Source: Sphingosinicella humi
GTDB taxonomy: Bacteria; Pseudomonadota; Alphaproteobacteria; Sphingomonadales; Sphingomonadaceae
Assembly (NCBI RefSeq): GCF_003129465.1
Contig: NZ_QFFF01000001.1
Coordinates: 1,101,501-1,165,500, forward strand
DNA: 64,000 nucleotides
Direction: 5' to 3'
The notes under the pieces are model-generated. The model worked only from the letters and a program-made list of their open reading frames with translations. It made no database searches and was not told where the DNA came from. Both the position numbers and the translations under genes were made by a program. Shown in pieces: positions 8,035 through 16,639 of this stretch. Position 1 is the stretch's first letter. Each line of letters begins with the position of its first letter.

Positions 8035-8781
8035 CTGCAAATAGGGCACACCCGCCGTGCCTCCAGTGCCGCGCTTGAAGCCGATGATCCGCTCGACCGT
8101 GATCACATGCTTATGGCGCCAGGTCGCCATGGCATCGTCGACGTCGACCAGCTTTTCCGCGAGCTGGTAGAGCGGCCACCATTTGCTGGTATTGCGATAG
8201 ACTTCGAGCCAGGCGGCCTCCACGGCCGGGCTCGGCTCATAGGGGCGGCTCCAGTCCCGCTCCAGCACCTCCGCCGGGAGAGCGAAGCCCGCCCTCGCCA
8301 GCGCGGCGCTCGCCTCGTCCCACAGGCTCGGCTGGTGAAGCGCCGCGGAAAGCCCGGAATGACCTTCCGACCCCTCCTCCTGGTAGCGCAAATGCGCCTT
8401 GTCCTTGATGCCGAGGAGGAACTCCACCTGACGGAACTGTGCCGACTGAAAGCCCGAGCTGGTGCCCAGCACGTCCCGGAAGCTCATGTAATCGGCGGGA
8501 GTCAGCGTCGCCAATACGTCCCAGCTCAAGGTCATCACCGCCTGGATGCGCGACACGCGCGACAGGCTCTTGTGGACCTCGATCAGCTTGTCCGCGCGGA
8601 TCAGGTCGCGCGAGAGCTTCAGCTCGTGGATGATTTGCTTCAGCCACAGCTCTTTAGTCTGATGGATGATGATGAACAGCATCTCGTCGTGCAAATCCGA
8701 GCTCGGGTGCTGCGCGGAGAGAAGCTGGTCCAGGGTGAGATAGCTGCCATAGGTCAGCGATGTGGAAGGGTCGTCGTTCAT
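7978..8781 (-). CDS. kynA: Tryptophan 2,3-dioxygenase
   Basis: A haem enzyme of the kynurenine pathway that opens the indole ring of L-tryptophan to N-formylkynurenine. At 267 residues it fits the bacterial family. FIIIHQTKELWLK (residues 36-48) supplies the distal-pocket His40; WRHKHVITVERIIGFKRGTG (221-240) carries the proximal haem ligand (H225 by family alignment) and the substrate-binding R-x-x-G-x-GG segment. It lies downstream of the DUF411 gene on the same strand with a gap of 77 bases. No kynureninase or formamidase gene is visible here, so the rest of the pathway is elsewhere. Its 3' end runs antisense into the protease gene. Confidence 0.96.
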   Translation of the reverse strand: MNDDPSTSLTYGSYLTLDQLLSAQHPSSDLHDEMLFIIIHQTKELWLKQIIHELKLSRDLIRADKLIEVHKSLSRVSRIQAVMTLSWDVLATLTPADYMSFRDVLGTSSGFQSAQFRQVEFLLGIKDKAHLRYQEEGSEGHSGLSAALHQPSLWDEASAALARAGFALPAEVLERDWSRPYEPSPAVEAAWLEVYRNTSKWWPLYQLAEKLVDVDDAMATWRHKHVITVERIIGFKRGTGGTAGVPYLQSTLSKRAFPELWSLRTQI

Positions 8782-8858
8782 GGTTGCGCTCTACATGCCA
8801 CAGGGTGACCGAGGAATACGGCTAGGCCAGGCCTGCTGGGATCTGAACGGGCTTGCCA

Positions 8859-9332
8859 TCAACCGTGGCTGGCGAAGACGCCGCGCTTGCCGTTCGCCGC
8901 GAAGGCGTAGACCTTGTAAGGTTGTTTCTGATCATGCCCCACATCCATGCCGGGCGAACCGGCCGGCATGCCCGGAACGGCGAGCCCTCTGATGGCCTGA
9001 CTGCCGCTCTTCACCAGTCGCTTGATGTCGGCGGGCGGGACATGCCCCTCGACCACGTAACCATGGATCAGGGCGGTGTGACAGGAGTTGAGGTCAGCTG
9101 GCACGCCCTGTGCCCGCTTCACTTGGGCGATGTCATCGACCTCGATGATCGGCAGCCTTCGGCCAAAGCTGGCCTCGATCCGCTTCGCCCATTCGAGGCA
9201 GCAGCCGCAGCCGGGGCTGTGCCACATCACGAAGCCGTCCTTGGCGGCCGCTTGGGCGGGGCGGACCAGGCCGCTGCAGGCGGCCACCGCCAGCGCGCTT
9301 AGAAAAGAGCGGCGGTCCATGATTCCCTTCAC
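8859..9332 (-). CDS. DUF411 metal-binding protein, Tat/Sec-exported
   Basis: Start GTG 9332 is supported by AGGAG six bases upstream, lying across the stop of the preceding RSH gene. The N-terminus MDRRSFLSALAVAAC looks like a twin-arginine or lipoprotein-like signal. The mature part contains SPGCGCCLEW, a CxCC metal motif, then NSCHTALI and YVVEGHVPP, the hallmarks of the DUF411 family. Members are often found in copper-resistance loci and are thought to bind copper in the periplasm. Here there is no copper neighbour; it sits between a stringent-response gene and kynA, so the context does not confirm a copper role. 157 residues, complete. Confidence 0.9.
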   Translation of the reverse strand: MKGIMDRRSFLSALAVAACSGLVRPAQAAAKDGFVMWHSPGCGCCLEWAKRIEASFGRRLPIIEVDDIAQVKRAQGVPADLNSCHTALIHGYVVEGHVPPADIKRLVKSGSQAIRGLAVPGMPAGSPGMDVGHDQKQPYKVYAFAANGKRGVFASHG

Positions 9333-9341
9333 GTTCGTCTC

Positions 9342-11429
9342 CTAGAGTCGCTCGGCGGTCGACACGACGTCGGTCGCCCTGAGCGCCGCGAGAATGCGCA
9401 TCAGATGCTGCACGTCGTGCACCTCGACGTCCAGATGAAAGGTGTGGAAGCTTCCGTCGCGGCTCACCTGGTCGAGGCTGACGATGTTGGCGCCGTGATT
9501 GCCGAGGATGCCGGTGATCACCGCCAGCGACCCCGGCTCGTTCTTGATGACCACGCACAGGCGCGTGGCGCCGCCGTCCGTCTCGTCGCCCCAGGCAAGG
9601 TCCACCCAGTCGGCGTCCACGCCATCGGCGAGCCTCTCGCAGTCGATGGTGTGGACCTCGATCCCCGCGCCTTCCCGCCGGAGGCCGACTATGCGATCGC
9701 CAGGGATGGGATAGCAGCATTGAGCAAGATCGAAGGCGACGCCGGGAGTCAGGCCCTTGATGGAGATCGCCTGGCGCTGTGGCGGCGGCTTGACGCCGGC
9801 GGTGCCGGTCGAGCCCGGCATCAGCGCCTCCATCACCGCGAAGTCGTCGACCCGCTTCAGCGCGATCGCCTCCATCAGCGCATCGTCGTCATGGAGGTTG
9901 AGGCGCTTCAGGGCCTCGGCCATCGCTTCCCAGCCGAGCGGGGCCGGCAGCCGCTCGACGATCTCGTCGAAGATCTTGCGTCCGAGCGCGATCGTTTCCT
10001 CGCGCTCCTTGGATTTGACGAAACGGCGGATCTTGGCTCGTGCCTTGCCCGTGACGACGAAGTTCAGCCAGGAAGGCTGGGCGTGTTGCGCCTTGGAGAC
10101 GAGGATCTCGACTTGATCGCCGTTGGCGAGCGGGGTGCGGAGCGGCATCACGCGGCCGTTGATCTTGGCGCCCACGGTCTGGTCGCCGAGGTCGGTGTGG
10201 ACGGCGTAGGCGAAGTCGACCGGCGTCGCTCCCTTGGGCAGCTGGATCAGTTCGCCCTTGGGCGTGAAGGCGAAGATCCGGTCCTGATACATCGCCATGC
10301 GGGTATGCTCGAGCAGCTCCTCGGCGCTGCCGGCATGCTCCAATATCTCGATAAGATCGTTGATCCAGGGATGCCGCGTGCGCGCCGCATCCTTGCCTTC
10401 CTTATAGGCCCAGTGGGCGGCCAGGCCGTGCTCGGCTTGCGCATGCATCTCGCGGGTGCGGATCTGGATCTCGATCCGCATCTGCTCGTCATGGATGACC
10501 GAGGTATGGAGCGAGCGATAACCGTTGCGCTTGGGCGTCGAAATGAAGTCCTTGAAGCGCCCCGGCACCATCGGCCAGCGCTGGTGGATAAGACCGAGGG
10601 TCCGGTAGCAATCCTCGACGCTGTCGACGATGGCGCGGAAAGCCATCACGTCGGATAGTTGCTCGAAGCTGACGTGGCGCTCGGCCATTTTGCGCCAGAT
10701 GGAATAGGGATGCTTCTCGCGCCCCTGCACCTCGGCCTCGATGCCGTTCGCCTCGAGATGGGCCTTGAGGCCGCGGCCGATCCGCTCGATGAGGTCGCCG
10801 CCGCCCTCGTGCAGCTGCTCGAGCCGCTTGGAGATGGATTCGTAGGCGTCCGGCTCGAGCTCGCGGAAGGCGAGCGTCTGCATCTCCGTCATGAACTCAT
10901 ACATGCCGATCCGCTCGGCAAGGGGCGCATAGATGTCCATCGTCTCGCGCGCGATGCGGCGGCGCTTCTCCTCATTCTTGATGAAGTGGAGCGTGCGCAT
11001 GTTGTGCAGGCGATCGGCGAGCTTCACCAGCAGCACGCGGATGTCGCTCGACATGGCGAGCAGGAACTTGCGCAGATTCTCGGCCGCGCGCTGGTTCTCG
11101 GTCTGCGCCTCGATCTTGGAGAGCTTGGTAACGCCGTCGACCAGCCGGGCGACGCTCTTGCCGAACAGCCGCTCCACCTCCTCCGGGGTCGCGACCGTGT
11201 CCTCGATCGTGTCGTGAAGAATGGCGGTGACGATGGTCTCGTCGTCGAGCCTGAGGTCGGTGAGAATGCCCGCCACCTCGATCGGATGGCTGTAATAGGG
11301 ATCGCCCGACGCCCGCTTCTGCCCGCCATGAGCCTTCATCGAAAAGACATAGGCGCGGTTGATCATCGCCTCGTCGGCGTCGGGGTCGTAGGACCTTACT
11401 TTTTCGACAAGCTCATATTGCCTCAGCAC
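9342..11429 (-). CDS. Bifunctional (p)ppGpp synthetase/hydrolase (RelA/SpoT homologue, RSH)
   Basis: The single long RSH of alphaproteobacteria, about 695 residues, which makes and degrades (p)ppGpp. The hydrolase HD domain is near the N-terminus (HPIEVAGILTDL, ILHDTIEDT, LADRLHNMRTL), so hydrolase residues appear intact. The synthetase follows (TPKRNGYRSLHTSVI, IEIQIRT), then a TGS domain (GATPVDFAYAVHTDLGDQTV), a zinc-finger/CC region (DLAQCCYPIPGD) and an ACT domain at the end (LCVVIKNEPGSLAVITGI). I chose the GTG at 11429 because the family begins MLRQYELVEKV; an in-frame TTG at 11465 has no ribosome site. It may be transcribed with the small gene upstream and is followed at once by the DUF411 gene. 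Confidence 0.95.
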   Translation of the reverse strand: MLRQYELVEKVRSYDPDADEAMINRAYVFSMKAHGGQKRASGDPYYSHPIEVAGILTDLRLDDETIVTAILHDTIEDTVATPEEVERLFGKSVARLVDGVTKLSKIEAQTENQRAAENLRKFLLAMSSDIRVLLVKLADRLHNMRTLHFIKNEEKRRRIARETMDIYAPLAERIGMYEFMTEMQTLAFRELEPDAYESISKRLEQLHEGGGDLIERIGRGLKAHLEANGIEAEVQGREKHPYSIWRKMAERHVSFEQLSDVMAFRAIVDSVEDCYRTLGLIHQRWPMVPGRFKDFISTPKRNGYRSLHTSVIHDEQMRIEIQIRTREMHAQAEHGLAAHWAYKEGKDAARTRHPWINDLIEILEHAGSAEELLEHTRMAMYQDRIFAFTPKGELIQLPKGATPVDFAYAVHTDLGDQTVGAKINGRVMPLRTPLANGDQVEILVSKAQHAQPSWLNFVVTGKARAKIRRFVKSKEREETIALGRKIFDEIVERLPAPLGWEAMAEALKRLNLHDDDALMEAIALKRVDDFAVMEALMPGSTGTAGVKPPPQRQAISIKGLTPGVAFDLAQCCYPIPGDRIVGLRREGAGIEVHTIDCERLADGVDADWVDLAWGDETDGGATRLCVVIKNEPGSLAVITGILGNHGANIVSLDQVSRDGSFHTFHLDVEVHDVQHLMRILAALRATDVVSTAERL

Positions 11430-11474
11430 CCCACCAACATGGGGTGCGAGGCGGCTTCGTTGCAATGCAAAAAA

Positions 11475-11765
11475 CTAGGGGCGGGCCCGGGCGTTGCACT
11501 TTTCCAGCTGTTCGGGGGGCAGCGGCTTGTCGGCGGCACTGAAACTTAGCAGCGTGCCCACTTCCCTCGCGAGGAGCGCGCAAACGATGGCGGGACGGCT
11601 GTTGCTCTCGCCGCCCATGCAGCTGCCCTCGCCGCAGGTCCACATCACGTCGCGAACGGGAAAGCGGGTTTCCGCCGGCTGCGCGGCGGGCTCGGCACGA
11701 TAATGGGGAGCAGCAAGCGCCGGCGCGGCGACCAAGGCGAAAGCAAGAACGGTGGATCTCAGCAT
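11475..11765 (-). CDS. CC_3452-family small secreted protein
   Basis: A 96-residue protein with a clear signal peptide (MLRSTVLAFALVAAPALA-A). The mature part holds VMWTCGEGSCMGGESNSRP, AIVCALLAREVG and ends LEKCNARARP; this pattern of four cysteines with SNSRPAIVC is that of the CC_3452 family, known only as uncharacterised exported proteins of Caulobacterales and Sphingomonadales. The gene lies 45 bases upstream of the RSH start on the same strand and diverges from the HxlR regulator. Two disulfides in the periplasm are likely but inferred. Function unknown. Confidence 0.88.
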   Translation of the reverse strand: MLRSTVLAFALVAAPALAAPHYRAEPAAQPAETRFPVRDVMWTCGEGSCMGGESNSRPAIVCALLAREVGTLLSFSAADKPLPPEQLEKCNARARP

Positions 11766-11881
11766 GTCTCACTCGAGTTTCAGTTTCACTCTGCAACTCG
11801 ATAACTCTCCTCGTCCTATTTTACAACTGTTTTCCTTGGCGGGATGACAAGGCCGAAAAAAGGCGTAGGTTGCCTGCGTCG

Positions 11882-12343
11882 ATGCGGATCGAGGATCATA
11901 AGGCTCTACTGAGAGAATGCGCGCTTCCCGCCGCACTGGAAGCCGTGGGCGAGCGCTGGTCTTTCCTGATCCTTCGCGGCGTCTTCAACGGTCTCAATCA
12001 TTTCGAGGAGTTCCAGTCGACCCTCGGCATCGCCCGCAACATCCTCTCCAATCGGCTGGGCCGGTTGGTCGAGCACGGGATTTTGCAGCGCGAGCCCGAC
12101 CCGTCTGACCGCCGCAAGGTGGCCTACACGCTGACGGACAAGGGGCGGGAACTGCTGCCGGTCCTGATCGCCCTTCGACAATGGGGCGAGCGCTGGGTTT
12201 CGGGCGTACCGAGCAACCCGGTGCTGGTCGACAAGAATAGCCGATGCCCCGTCGCGCGGATCGCCGTCCGGGCCGCAGACGGTCGGCCGCTGACATTGAG
12301 CGAGCTGGAGTGGGTGGACCGCTCCGATCTGGCCGCCCGCTAG
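11882..12343 (+). CDS. HxlR-family winged-helix transcriptional regulator
   Basis: A 153-residue MarR-like regulator. The N-terminal CALPAALEAVGERWSFLILR (residues 14-33 approximately) is the HxlR signature, with the DNA-binding helix in FQSTLGIARNILSNRLGRLV and the wing around DPSDRRKVAYTLTDKG. The single early Cys may sense thiol-reactive compounds, as in related regulators, but this is inference. The ATG at 11882 is used; a TTG at 11870 is an alternative with AAGG upstream. It diverges from the CC_3452-family gene, a likely target by position, and its TAG overlaps the stop codon of the convergent ogt gene in a shared CTAG. Confidence 0.9.
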   Translation: MRIEDHKALLRECALPAALEAVGERWSFLILRGVFNGLNHFEEFQSTLGIARNILSNRLGRLVEHGILQREPDPSDRRKVAYTLTDKGRELLPVLIALRQWGERWVSGVPSNPVLVDKNSRCPVARIAVRAADGRPLTLSELEWVDRSDLAAR

Positions 12344-12912
12344 GGAGTCGGTTTGGCCATCCAGGGCAGGCTTTCGAACAGCTCCGGCTCCGCGCTTCGC
12401 CTCGCGCCCTCTATCTCCAGCATCTTGAGCTTCGTCGAAACACCCCCGGGCGCGGAAAAGCCGCCGCTGCCGCCGGCGCTGGCGAGGATGCGATGGCAAG
12501 GTATGATGATCGGCACCGGGTTGCGGCCGAGCGCGCGTCCGACGGCCCGCGCCGAGCCGGGAGACCCGATCGCCTCGGCGAGTTCGCCATAGGTCCTGAC
12601 CTCTCCAGGAGGGATCGACCGGGCCGCGGCATAGACGCGCCGCTCGAATTCGGGCGCCTCGGAGAGATCCAGTTGGATGAAGGAGAGGTCCTCCTGCGAT
12701 CCGCTCAACAGGCGCTGAATGGCCGCGATCGCCGTGCGGGCGAATTCGGGCGGATCGGCTTCGCGCGCGTCGGGAAAACGCCGGTCGAGAAACCGGCGGG
12801 TCTCGGCCTTGGAGGCTCCCGGAAGGGCGGCACCGATGATCAAGCCGCCGCGCCAGACAAGGGCGCAGCAGCCTATGGCTGTGTCGAAGAGCGCGAAGCC
12901 GGGCCGGTCCAT
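12340..12912 (-). CDS. ogt: Methylated-DNA--protein-cysteine methyltransferase (Ogt/AGT)
   Basis: A suicide DNA-repair protein of 190 residues that transfers O6-alkyl groups from guanine to its own cysteine. The active site is IIIPCHRIL with Cys139; the helix-turn-helix and arginine finger region is TYGELAEAIGSPGSARAVGR (108-127), and the substrate-loop GFSAPGG follows (151-157). The start MDRPGFALFD is chosen because the fold begins here; longer frames upstream run into rpoZ. The gene is 16 bases downstream of rpoZ on the same strand and probably cotranscribed. Confidence 0.94.
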   Translation of the reverse strand: MDRPGFALFDTAIGCCALVWRGGLIIGAALPGASKAETRRFLDRRFPDAREADPPEFARTAIAAIQRLLSGSQEDLSFIQLDLSEAPEFERRVYAAARSIPPGEVRTYGELAEAIGSPGSARAVGRALGRNPVPIIIPCHRILASAGGSGGFSAPGGVSTKLKMLEIEGARRSAEPELFESLPWMAKPTP

Positions 12913-12928
12913 GACCGCCCCCGGCCGC

Positions 12929-13270
12929 TTACTCGTAGTCGCCGGCGAGATTGGTGTTGCGCGGCGGAGCGGCGGCGGTGAGGCGCAGCGCTTCGGCCGA
13001 CTGGCTGATCGAGCCCACCTCGTCCGGCGCTTCCTCGTCATCGATCTGGACGCGCTGGAGGTTGGAGACCAGAGCCTCTTCGAGATGCTTCGGCTTCACC
13101 GTCTGCTCGGCAATCTCACGCAGGGCCACGACCGGATTCTTGTCGCGGTCGCGATCGAGCGTCAGCTCGGCGCCGCCCGAAATCTGCCGCGCCCGCTGGG
13201 CCGAAAGCAGGACCAGGTCGAACCGGTTCGGGATTTTGTCGACGCAATCTTCGACGGTTACGCGCGCCAT
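12929..13270 (-). CDS. rpoZ: DNA-directed RNA polymerase omega subunit
   Basis: 113 residues, beginning [20 protein letters not shown], the classic omega N-terminus, with [12 protein letters not shown] and [13 protein letters not shown] following. Omega helps assemble the beta-prime subunit and, in proteobacteria, forms part of a ppGpp-binding site, which is notable with the RSH gene 1.5 kb away. In many bacteria rpoZ is next to spoT; here HxlR, ogt and a CC_3452 gene separate them. The C-terminal third is a variable acidic/polar tail as in other alphaproteobacteria. Confidence 0.96.
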   Translation of the reverse strand: MARVTVEDCVDKIPNRFDLVLLSAQRARQISGGAELTLDRDRDKNPVVALREIAEQTVKPKHLEEALVSNLQRVQIDDEEAPDEVGSISQSAEALRLTAAAPPRNTNLAGDYE

Positions 13271-13388
13271 GAAGCAGCTCCGCTCGCATTGAGGCTTGTG
13301 GGAAAGCGGGGCGGCTACCAGCCTGGCCCGCTCTTGTCAATATTTCCGGGGACTTGCGCTTGTTCCTTCGGCATCGCATCTCCGCCTG

Positions 13389-14570
13389 ATGGCTGACGCA
13401 AGCCCCCGGAAATCCGCGCCCGCCCCTACCGCGACCGTGGCGGACAATCGGCTGACCCTGCTCATCGACGGGCCGGAGCGCCTGGAGGCGCTGATCGCCC
13501 TCATCGACGGAGCCAAGGAGTCGCTCCGCATCCTTTATTACATCTTCTGCGCCGACGAGTCCGGTCGCCGCGTGCGCGACGCGCTGGTCGCCGCGGCGAA
13601 CCGGGGCGTGAAGGTATCGCTGCTGATCGACGGCTTCGGGAGCGACAACGCCCAGGCGGACTTCTTCGCGCCGCTGATCGAGACGAACTGCGAGTTCTGC
13701 CGCTTCAGCCCCCGCTTCGGTCGCCGTTACCTCCTGCGCAATCATCAAAAGCTTGCGCTTGCCGACGGACGCCGGGTGATCATCGGCGGCTTCAACGTCT
13801 CCGACGACTATTTCGGCACCGTCGAGTCGGGGGCATGGAGGGACTTGGGCCTCGAGGTGGAAGGGGACGATATCCATTGCCTCGTCGGCTATTTCGACAG
13901 CCTTTTCCGCTGGACGAAGGACCCCGACGGCAAGATCCGCGACCTTCGCCGCATGCTCCACAAGCACAGCGAAACCGACGGAAAGCTCCATTGGCTGTTC
14001 GGAGGCCCGACGCGGCGGCTCAGCCCCTGGGCACGAGCGGTGCGGCGGGACATGAACCGGGCCGAAAGGCTGGACATGGTTGCGGCCTATTTCGCGCCGA
14101 ACCCGGCCCTGCTGCGCCGCACGGCCAATGTCGGTCGCCGCGGGCGGGCGCGACTCCTGACGGCCTCGAAATCGGATAATCGTGCAACCATCGCCGCCGC
14201 CCGCCACAGCTATTCGCTGCTCCTGAAGCGCGGCGTCGAGATTTACGAATATCAGCCGACGAAGCTGCACACCAAGCTGTTCGTGCTCGACGACGTGGTC
14301 CATATCGGCTCGGCCAATTTCGACATGCGCAGCCTCTTCCTCAACCTCGAAATGATGCTTCGGATCGAGGACAAGGGCTTTGCCGACCTGATGCGCCGCT
14401 ATGTCGACGGCGAGCTGGAACAGAGCGTGCGGATCACGATGGAAGGCCACGCCGCCCAGCGGACCTGGTTCAACCGCATTCGCTGGGGCATCGGCTATTT
14501 TCTGGTGGCGATCGCCGATTACAGCATCTCGCACCGCCTCAACTTCGGCGATGAGCCGACGCCCTCCTAA
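13389..14570 (+). CDS. Phospholipase D-like protein (cardiolipin synthase family)
   Basis: 393 residues with two HKD motifs: NHQKLALADG (H119, K121, D126) and LHTKLFVLDD (H294, K296, D301), each followed by a GG/GS-N stretch (IIGGFNVSD, HIGSANFDMR). Two such motifs build one active site for phosphatidyl transfer, as in cardiolipin synthase (ClsB/C-like). There is no N-terminal double membrane segment typical of ClsA, so it resembles the shorter soluble ClsB class. The start MADASPRK is preferred because upstream sequence is non-homologous in character. It is convergent, with a 4-base overlap, with a phospholipid-methyltransferase-like gene, a context that fits membrane lipid metabolism. Confidence 0.9.
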   Translation: MADASPRKSAPAPTATVADNRLTLLIDGPERLEALIALIDGAKESLRILYYIFCADESGRRVRDALVAAANRGVKVSLLIDGFGSDNAQADFFAPLIETNCEFCRFSPRFGRRYLLRNHQKLALADGRRVIIGGFNVSDDYFGTVESGAWRDLGLEVEGDDIHCLVGYFDSLFRWTKDPDGKIRDLRRMLHKHSETDGKLHWLFGGPTRRLSPWARAVRRDMNRAERLDMVAAYFAPNPALLRRTANVGRRGRARLLTASKSDNRATIAAARHSYSLLLKRGVEIYEYQPTKLHTKLFVLDDVVHIGSANFDMRSLFLNLEMMLRIEDKGFADLMRRYVDGELEQSVRITMEGHAAQRTWFNRIRWGIGYFLVAIADYSISHRLNFGDEPTPS

Positions 14571-15184
14571 TCCTTCCAGGCCCAGAAGAGAGTCGCCGGC
14601 GGGATGTTGATCCACTCGAAGCCTTTGTCGATCCGGCTGAAATGGGGGGCGATATAGTCCCGCACCTTGGGCGAGAACTGATAGACGAGGAAGGCTCCAC
14701 CCGGCCGCAGGGCCTCCGCCGTCTCCGCGGCGATCTTCGGACCGACGCCGGGCGGAAGGGTCGAGAAGGGCAGGCCGGACAGGATATAGTCGGCATTCTC
14801 GAAGCCGCGGTCGGCCATGATCTTGCGCACGTTGGCCGCCGATCCGGTGACCGCTTCCAGCCGCGAATCCGTGAACTTGCCGTTCAGATAGTCGGTGAAG
14901 TCGGGATTGGTGTCGAGCGTCAGCAAGGTCGCGTCCGGGGACAGCCGCTCGAGAATATGCTGGGTGAAGGTGCCCACGCCCGGCCCATATTCGACGAACA
15001 GCCTGACGCTGTCCCAGTCGACCGGATCGAGCATCTTGTCGATCAGGATCTTCGAGGACGGGATGACCGACCCCACCATCACCGGGTGCTTCAGAAAACC
15101 GCGTAGGAAATGCAAAAGGGGACCGCCGGGCGCATTGCGCGTGAAAGCTCCGTCCCGTTGTGCTTGGTCGGCCGATAACGTCAT
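14567..15184 (-). CDS. Class I SAM methyltransferase, PmtA-like (phospholipid N-methyltransferase family)
   Basis: 205 residues. SAM motif I is VEYGPGVGTFT (residues 64-74), motif II is LLTLDTNPDF, and YILSGLPFSTLPPG is the motif-IV/post region typical of the COG3963 group that also contains Rhodobacter PmtA. The N-terminal FLRGFLKHPVMVGSVIPSS is likewise characteristic of that group. PmtA makes phosphatidylcholine from phosphatidylethanolamine; whether this enzyme does so is unproven, since the group is broad and is often annotated as rRNA-dimethyltransferase-like. Start ATG 15184 has GGGA five bases upstream. It faces the PLD-family gene. Confidence 0.82.
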   Translation of the reverse strand: MTLSADQAQRDGAFTRNAPGGPLLHFLRGFLKHPVMVGSVIPSSKILIDKMLDPVDWDSVRLFVEYGPGVGTFTQHILERLSPDATLLTLDTNPDFTDYLNGKFTDSRLEAVTGSAANVRKIMADRGFENADYILSGLPFSTLPPGVGPKIAAETAEALRPGGAFLVYQFSPKVRDYIAPHFSRIDKGFEWINIPPATLFWAWKD

Positions 15185-15361
15185 GATGGTCCCGTAAGCT
15201 CCTGGAGCAACAAGGTGCGTTGGCAAATCAACGCGGCAATGGCAAGGGCGAGGCATCAGCGGCGGCGAATTCGGATCGATCGGGACGGGTCGATATTTTT
15301 CCGCGCCGGACGCATTCCAGCGAGGAGTCAGACCCATGAATGCCCGGGATGTCCGGCCCGG

Positions 15362-16639
15362 ATGAACGGCTATAGCCTCTCCAAGGAGCGCTTCGCCCTC
15401 CTGTTCGCGGTCATGCTGGTTGCCGCCTCCGGCAACACGGCCATGCAGTCGCTGATGCCGTCGATCGGGCGGGAGCTGGGGGTGCCCGATCTATGGGTCG
15501 CGGTGGCCTTCAGCCTGTCGGCGGTGGTCTGGGTGCTGACGGCGCCGCATTGGGCGCGGATGGCCGATCGGCGCGGCCGACGTGCGCTGATGCGACTCGG
15601 TCTCTACGGCTTCATCATCTCGATGCTGGTCTGCGGCTCCGTCCTTGCCGCCGGCCTGGCGGGGCTGCTGTCGCCGATGATCGTCTTCATCGTCTTCATC
15701 CTGGGGCGCGCCATCTACGGCGGTTGGGGATCGGCGTCCCCGCCGGCGGTGCAGGCCTATGTCGCCGCCCGCACCGAAGGCGAGCAGCGCACCAACGCTC
15801 TCGCCGCCATCGCTTCCTCCTTCGGGCTCGGCACCATCATCGGTCCCGCGCTGGCACCCTTGTTCATCTTCGATCCGCTGGGCCTGTCGGGGCCGCTCAT
15901 CGTCTTCGCCCTCCTCGGCGCGGCCGTACTGGTCGCCTTGGCGGTCCGCCTGCCCGACGACACGCCGAAAAATCCGGCGCGGGGACAGATTGTCGGCGAA
16001 CCCTGGATCGGCGGCGCGAACAAGGGCTCCGCCCTCACCCGCGACGGAGGCGCCGCCAGTCCTTTGCGCTGGCGCGATCCGCGTGTCTTCGTCTGGCATC
16101 TGATCGGCGCGATCGGCGGCCATGGCCATGCCGCGCTGCTGGGCGTGATCGGCTTCCTCATCATCGACCGCCTGGCGCTGCCGCTCGACGACGCCCAGCA
16201 ATCCATCGCGCTGGTGCTGATGGCCGGCGCCGGAGCGACCTTGTTGGCGCAATGGGGCCTGATTCCGCGCCTGGCGCTGCACCCCCATGGCCTTGTGGTC
16301 TGGGGCTCGCTTCTTTCCGCAGCCGGTACGGTGATCACAGGCGTTTCCGAAACGGTCTACGGCATAACCCTGGGCTTCGCGCTGGCATCGCTCGGCTTCG
16401 GTTTCTTCCGACCGGGCTACACGAGCGGCGCCTCCCTGTCGGTCGAGCCGGAGGAGCAGAATGCCGTCGCCGGCATGGTCACCTCGGTGAACGGTGTCGC
16501 CTTCATCGCCGCGCCCGCGGTGGGTGTGGGCCTTTACGGCCTCTGGATGCCGCTGCCCTTCCTGGTCACTGGCGCGCTGATGCTTGGCCTCGCTCTATGG
16601 GTCAGCCTTCGTTTCCATCCTTCTGCGCCCGCGGGGTAA
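15362..16639 (+). CDS. MFS transporter (12 TM)
   Basis: A 425-residue inner-membrane carrier with about twelve hydrophobic segments. The loop 2-3 motif is WARMADRRGRRALMRLG, the MFS motif A, and RAIYGGWGSASPPAVQAYVA corresponds to motif B/C of the drug-efflux type. The middle loop (about residues 195-240) is hydrophilic and Gly-rich. Substrate cannot be told from sequence; the closest style is multidrug or metabolite efflux. Start ATG 15362 (MNGYSLSKERFALLF) is chosen because it directly precedes the first membrane helix. Its last 38 bases overlap the cdc48-like gene on the other strand. Confidence 0.88.
   Translation: MNGYSLSKERFALLFAVMLVAASGNTAMQSLMPSIGRELGVPDLWVAVAFSLSAVVWVLTAPHWARMADRRGRRALMRLGLYGFIISMLVCGSVLAAGLAGLLSPMIVFIVFILGRAIYGGWGSASPPAVQAYVAARTEGEQRTNALAAIASSFGLGTIIGPALAPLFIFDPLGLSGPLIVFALLGAAVLVALAVRLPDDTPKNPARGQIVGEPWIGGANKGSALTRDGGAASPLRWRDPRVFVWHLIGAIGGHGHAALLGVIGFLIIDRLALPLDDAQQSIALVLMAGAGATLLAQWGLIPRLALHPHGLVVWGSLLSAAGTVITGVSETVYGITLGFALASLGFGFFRPGYTSGASLSVEPEEQNAVAGMVTSVNGVAFIAAPAVGVGLYGLWMPLPFLVTGALMLGLALWVSLRFHPSAPAG

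Noticed and set aside
9405-10658. A plus-strand open frame of about 415 codons opposite RSH
   Set aside because: RSH is intact on the minus strand; the opposite frame is low complexity.
11770-11870. A sigma-70-like promoter pair (TTGTCA and TAAAAT) between the CC_3452 gene and the HxlR gene
   Set aside because: The spacing on the minus strand is about 21 bases, too long for a normal promoter.
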